Shown: piece after piece, positions 4,802 through 6,248 of the stretch | Layout of the letters: the number at the start of each line of letters is the position of its first letter | How positions within the stretch are numbered: position 1 is the first letter of the stretch | NCBI GenBank assembly: GCA_014860175.1 | Contig: JACZKF010000602.1 | Location: 1-6,248, forward strand | Reading direction: 5' to 3' | Length of the DNA stretch: 6,248 bases | From: Desulfuromonadales bacterium | Lineage (GTDB): Bacteria > Desulfobacterota > Desulfuromonadia > Desulfuromonadales > JACZKF01 | Made by a program: the position numbers and the translations under genes | Notes under the pieces: model-generated | What the model saw: only the letters and a program-made list of their open reading frames with translations | Database searches by the model: none | What the model was told of the DNA's origin: nothing

Positions 4802-5490
4802 AGCTTCCTGCCCCCCTGGTCGAAGGGAAGCTGGTGCGTCGTTACCAGCGCTTTCTGGCCGATATCGAACTCCCCGACGGCCGCGTCGTCATCGCCCACA
4901 CGCCAAATACCGGCAGCATGCTGCAGTGCGCCGTGGCGGGGCATCCGGTGCTCATTTCCCGGGCCGACAACCCGGCGCGCAAGCTGGACTGGACCCTCGA
5001 GCTGATCCTGGTCAACGGGCACTGGGTCGATACTCACACCCACCGCACCAACCGGGTGGTGGAAGAAGCGCTGCGGGCAGGAGAGATCGCCGGACTTGCC
5101 GGCTACCAGGTCATCGCCGAACAGCGCTTCGGCACCAGCCGCCTCGATTTCCTGCTGCAGAAGGGGGAGGAAAAGGTCTACCTCGAGGTGAAAAACGTCA
5201 CCCTCACCGACGGCGGCGCGGTCGCCTGCTTCCCGGACGCCGTCACCGAGCGCGGCCGCCGGCATCTGCATGAACTCCTTGATGCCGTGCGCCAGGGGGA
5301 CCGCGCCGTCATCTTCTTCCTCGTCCAGCGCGGCGAGGCCGCCGCCTTCTCCCCCGCCGACCAGATCGACCCCGCCTACGGCCGCACCCTGCGGGAAGTC
5401 GCCGCCCAGGGAGTGGAGGTCATCGCCTGCCGCAGTATCGTCACCAGGGAGGAAAATCGGGTAGGAGAGAGGCTGCCGGTCATCCTTTGA
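4798..5490 (+). CDS. sfsA: SfsA family protein (sugar fermentation stimulation protein homolog)
   Basis: 230 residues, full length for SfsA (PF03749). The N-terminal OB-like part has RRYQRFLADIELPDGRVV and AHTPNTGSM. The C-terminal part is a PD-(D/E)XK nuclease-like fold: Asp117 in SRLDFLL and Glu130-x-Lys132 in YLEVKNVTL, followed by ACFPDAVTERGRRHLHEL. The name comes from E. coli, where overexpression stimulates maltose genes and the protein binds DNA; the molecular activity is unresolved, and a nuclease-like role is inferred from the fold. The start is the GTG at 4798, sharing GTGA with the serB stop, so translation is probably coupled. An in-frame ATG at 4918 falls inside the conserved domain and is rejected. 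Cotranscription with serB gives no obvious functional link. Confidence 0.95.
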   Translation: MKLPAPLVEGKLVRRYQRFLADIELPDGRVVIAHTPNTGSMLQCAVAGHPVLISRADNPARKLDWTLELILVNGHWVDTHTHRTNRVVEEALRAGEIAGLAGYQVIAEQRFGTSRLDFLLQKGEEKVYLEVKNVTLTDGGAVACFPDAVTERGRRHLHELLDAVRQGDRAVIFFLVQRGEAAAFSPADQIDPAYGRTLREVAAQGVEVIACRSIVTREENRVGERLPVIL

Positions 5491-5550
5491 GGCAGCGGCA
5501 AGGGCCAGGCCTCAAACGCCAAGCATAAGCCGAGCACAGGTCTGAGGTTT

Positions 5551-6183
5551 TCAGATAATCAGATTCGGCAGTTCGTCGATATCGTCGGCCTGGCGGGGGA
5601 AGTGCTCCTGGAGCAGGTCGCCGCAGCGGGTGATGGCGGCGCACAGGGCTTCGGCGGTGTTCCCCTGGTGGATGCCGGCGGTGACCGTGTGGACGATCTC
5701 CTCCCAAGTGCGTGGCGGCACCTGGGCGTTGATGCCGTAATCGGCCAGCACGTAGACCCGGTGCTCGAACAAGGAGATGAGGATCAGGATGCCGGTGCCG
5801 GCGCGGGTGCGGTGCAGCCCATGCTCGAGAAAACAGACCAGGGCATTTTCCGCCACCTCGACGTCCATTTCGACGGTCGGCACCAGCCGCCGGCGCAATC
5901 CCCACCAGTTGCGGATCAGCCAGAGAAACGGGAAATAGAAGAGGAAGAACAGGGGGAGAAAAACCCAGACCGACGAGCCGCCGAAGGCCCAGGCCAGGGT
6001 GACCGAGACGGCCAGGGAGAAAAAGGCCGCCCCGACAGTCTCCGCGCGCGGGTAGTCGTACGACTCATCGACCACCATCGGCACGATCTCACCGGCGGTC
6101 CGACTCTCCGCCTCCCGCACCGCCGCCTCGATGCGCTGCTTTTCTTCCTCGGAGAAAAAGTTCTTTGCCCTCACCCGTGCCAT
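5551..6183 (-). CDS. TPM-domain membrane protein (TLP18.3/Psb32/MOLO-1 family)
   Basis: 210 residues. The N-terminus ARVRAKNFFSEEEKQRIEAAVREAESRTAGEIV is the opening of a TPM domain. Two membrane segments (about 49-67 and 70-92) form a hairpin ending in WLIRNWWGLRRR. The rest of the domain follows: ALVCFLEHGLHRTRAGTGILILISLFEHRVYVLADYGI and W160-EEIVHTVTAGI. This layout is common in small bacterial TPM (PF04536) proteins, often encoded beside LemA or a second TPM protein; such a neighbour would be beyond 6248. Some TPM domains are reported to have phosphatase activity, but a function cannot be assigned here. The ATG at 6183 is preferred: AGGGGA (6188-6193) stands 4-5 bases upstream. A GTG at 6213 would add ten residues outside the domain. 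It converges on sfsA with a 60-base gap lacking a convincing terminator. Confidence 0.88.
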   Translation of the reverse strand: MARVRAKNFFSEEEKQRIEAAVREAESRTAGEIVPMVVDESYDYPRAETVGAAFFSLAVSVTLAWAFGGSSVWVFLPLFFLFYFPFLWLIRNWWGLRRRLVPTVEMDVEVAENALVCFLEHGLHRTRAGTGILILISLFEHRVYVLADYGINAQVPPRTWEEIVHTVTAGIHQGNTAEALCAAITRCGDLLQEHFPRQADDIDELPNLII

Positions 6184-6214
6184 GACATCCCCTGGTAAGA
6201 TCCCCGACTCCACG

Positions 6215-6228
6215 AAAACTCAAAACTC
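6215..6228. repeat. Two tandem AAAACTC heptamers (GAGTTTT on minus)
   Basis: AAAACTC occurs twice in direct succession (6215-6221, 6222-6228) and a partial unit follows. On the minus strand the unit is GAGTTTT, one base from GAATTTT in the array at 978-998. It sits about 30 bases upstream of the TPM gene start, in an AT-rich patch. Confidence 0.6.
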
Positions 6229-6248
6229 AACTACCACCCGCCGGAGGC

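Noticed and set aside
5491..5550. Possible bidirectional terminator between sfsA and the TPM gene (CCTCA ... TGAGGTTTTC)
   Set aside because: The stem is only 5 bp with a loop of about 28 bases; too weak to call.

Overview
The window is a GC-rich bacterial chromosome segment with ordinary, densely packed housekeeping and accessory genes. The best clue to the host is a small triheme periplasmic cytochrome (complement 1519-1794). Its C-terminus and heme-ligand layout match the PpcA / cytochrome c7 family known from Geobacter, Desulfuromonas and relatives, so a member of the Desulfuromonadia/Geobacterales group is the most likely source. A dual-ACT SerB followed directly by SfsA, a stand-alone receiver protein and a PilZ protein fit that assignment but do not prove it.

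Left part (1-1870): the 3' end of a PilZ-domain (c-di-GMP receptor) gene is followed closely by a complete DUF924 gene, both on +. They converge on a minus-strand pair made of the triheme cytochrome gene, with its own promoter, Shine-Dalgarno and a strong intrinsic terminator, and downstream of it a gamma-glutamylcyclotransferase-like gene. Three GAATTNT heptamers lie across the two converging stop codons.

Middle (1871-2359): a largely non-coding stretch of almost 500 bases. It carries an inverted repeat upstream of the cytochrome promoter, a 13-bp hairpin that can terminate transcription, and tRNA-Thr(CGT) on the minus strand. A candidate promoter on + then leads into the next gene.

Right part (2360-6248): a stand-alone CheY-like receiver protein overlaps by 26 bases a GDSL/SGNH lipoprotein esterase. 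After a 167-base gap holding a 14-bp tandem duplication and a candidate promoter comes the serB-sfsA operon, with a 4-base GTGA stop/start overlap. Convergent to it, on the minus strand, is a TPM-domain membrane protein. A pair of heptamers related to those at 978-998 lies just upstream of its start.

I see no mobile element, CRISPR array, defence island or obviously new multi-gene system. The points most worth a second look are the heptamer repeats at gene edges, the cytochrome control region with its operator-like dyad, the pyrimidine-only leader of the GGCT gene behind a terminator, and the receiver/lipoprotein-esterase overlap.
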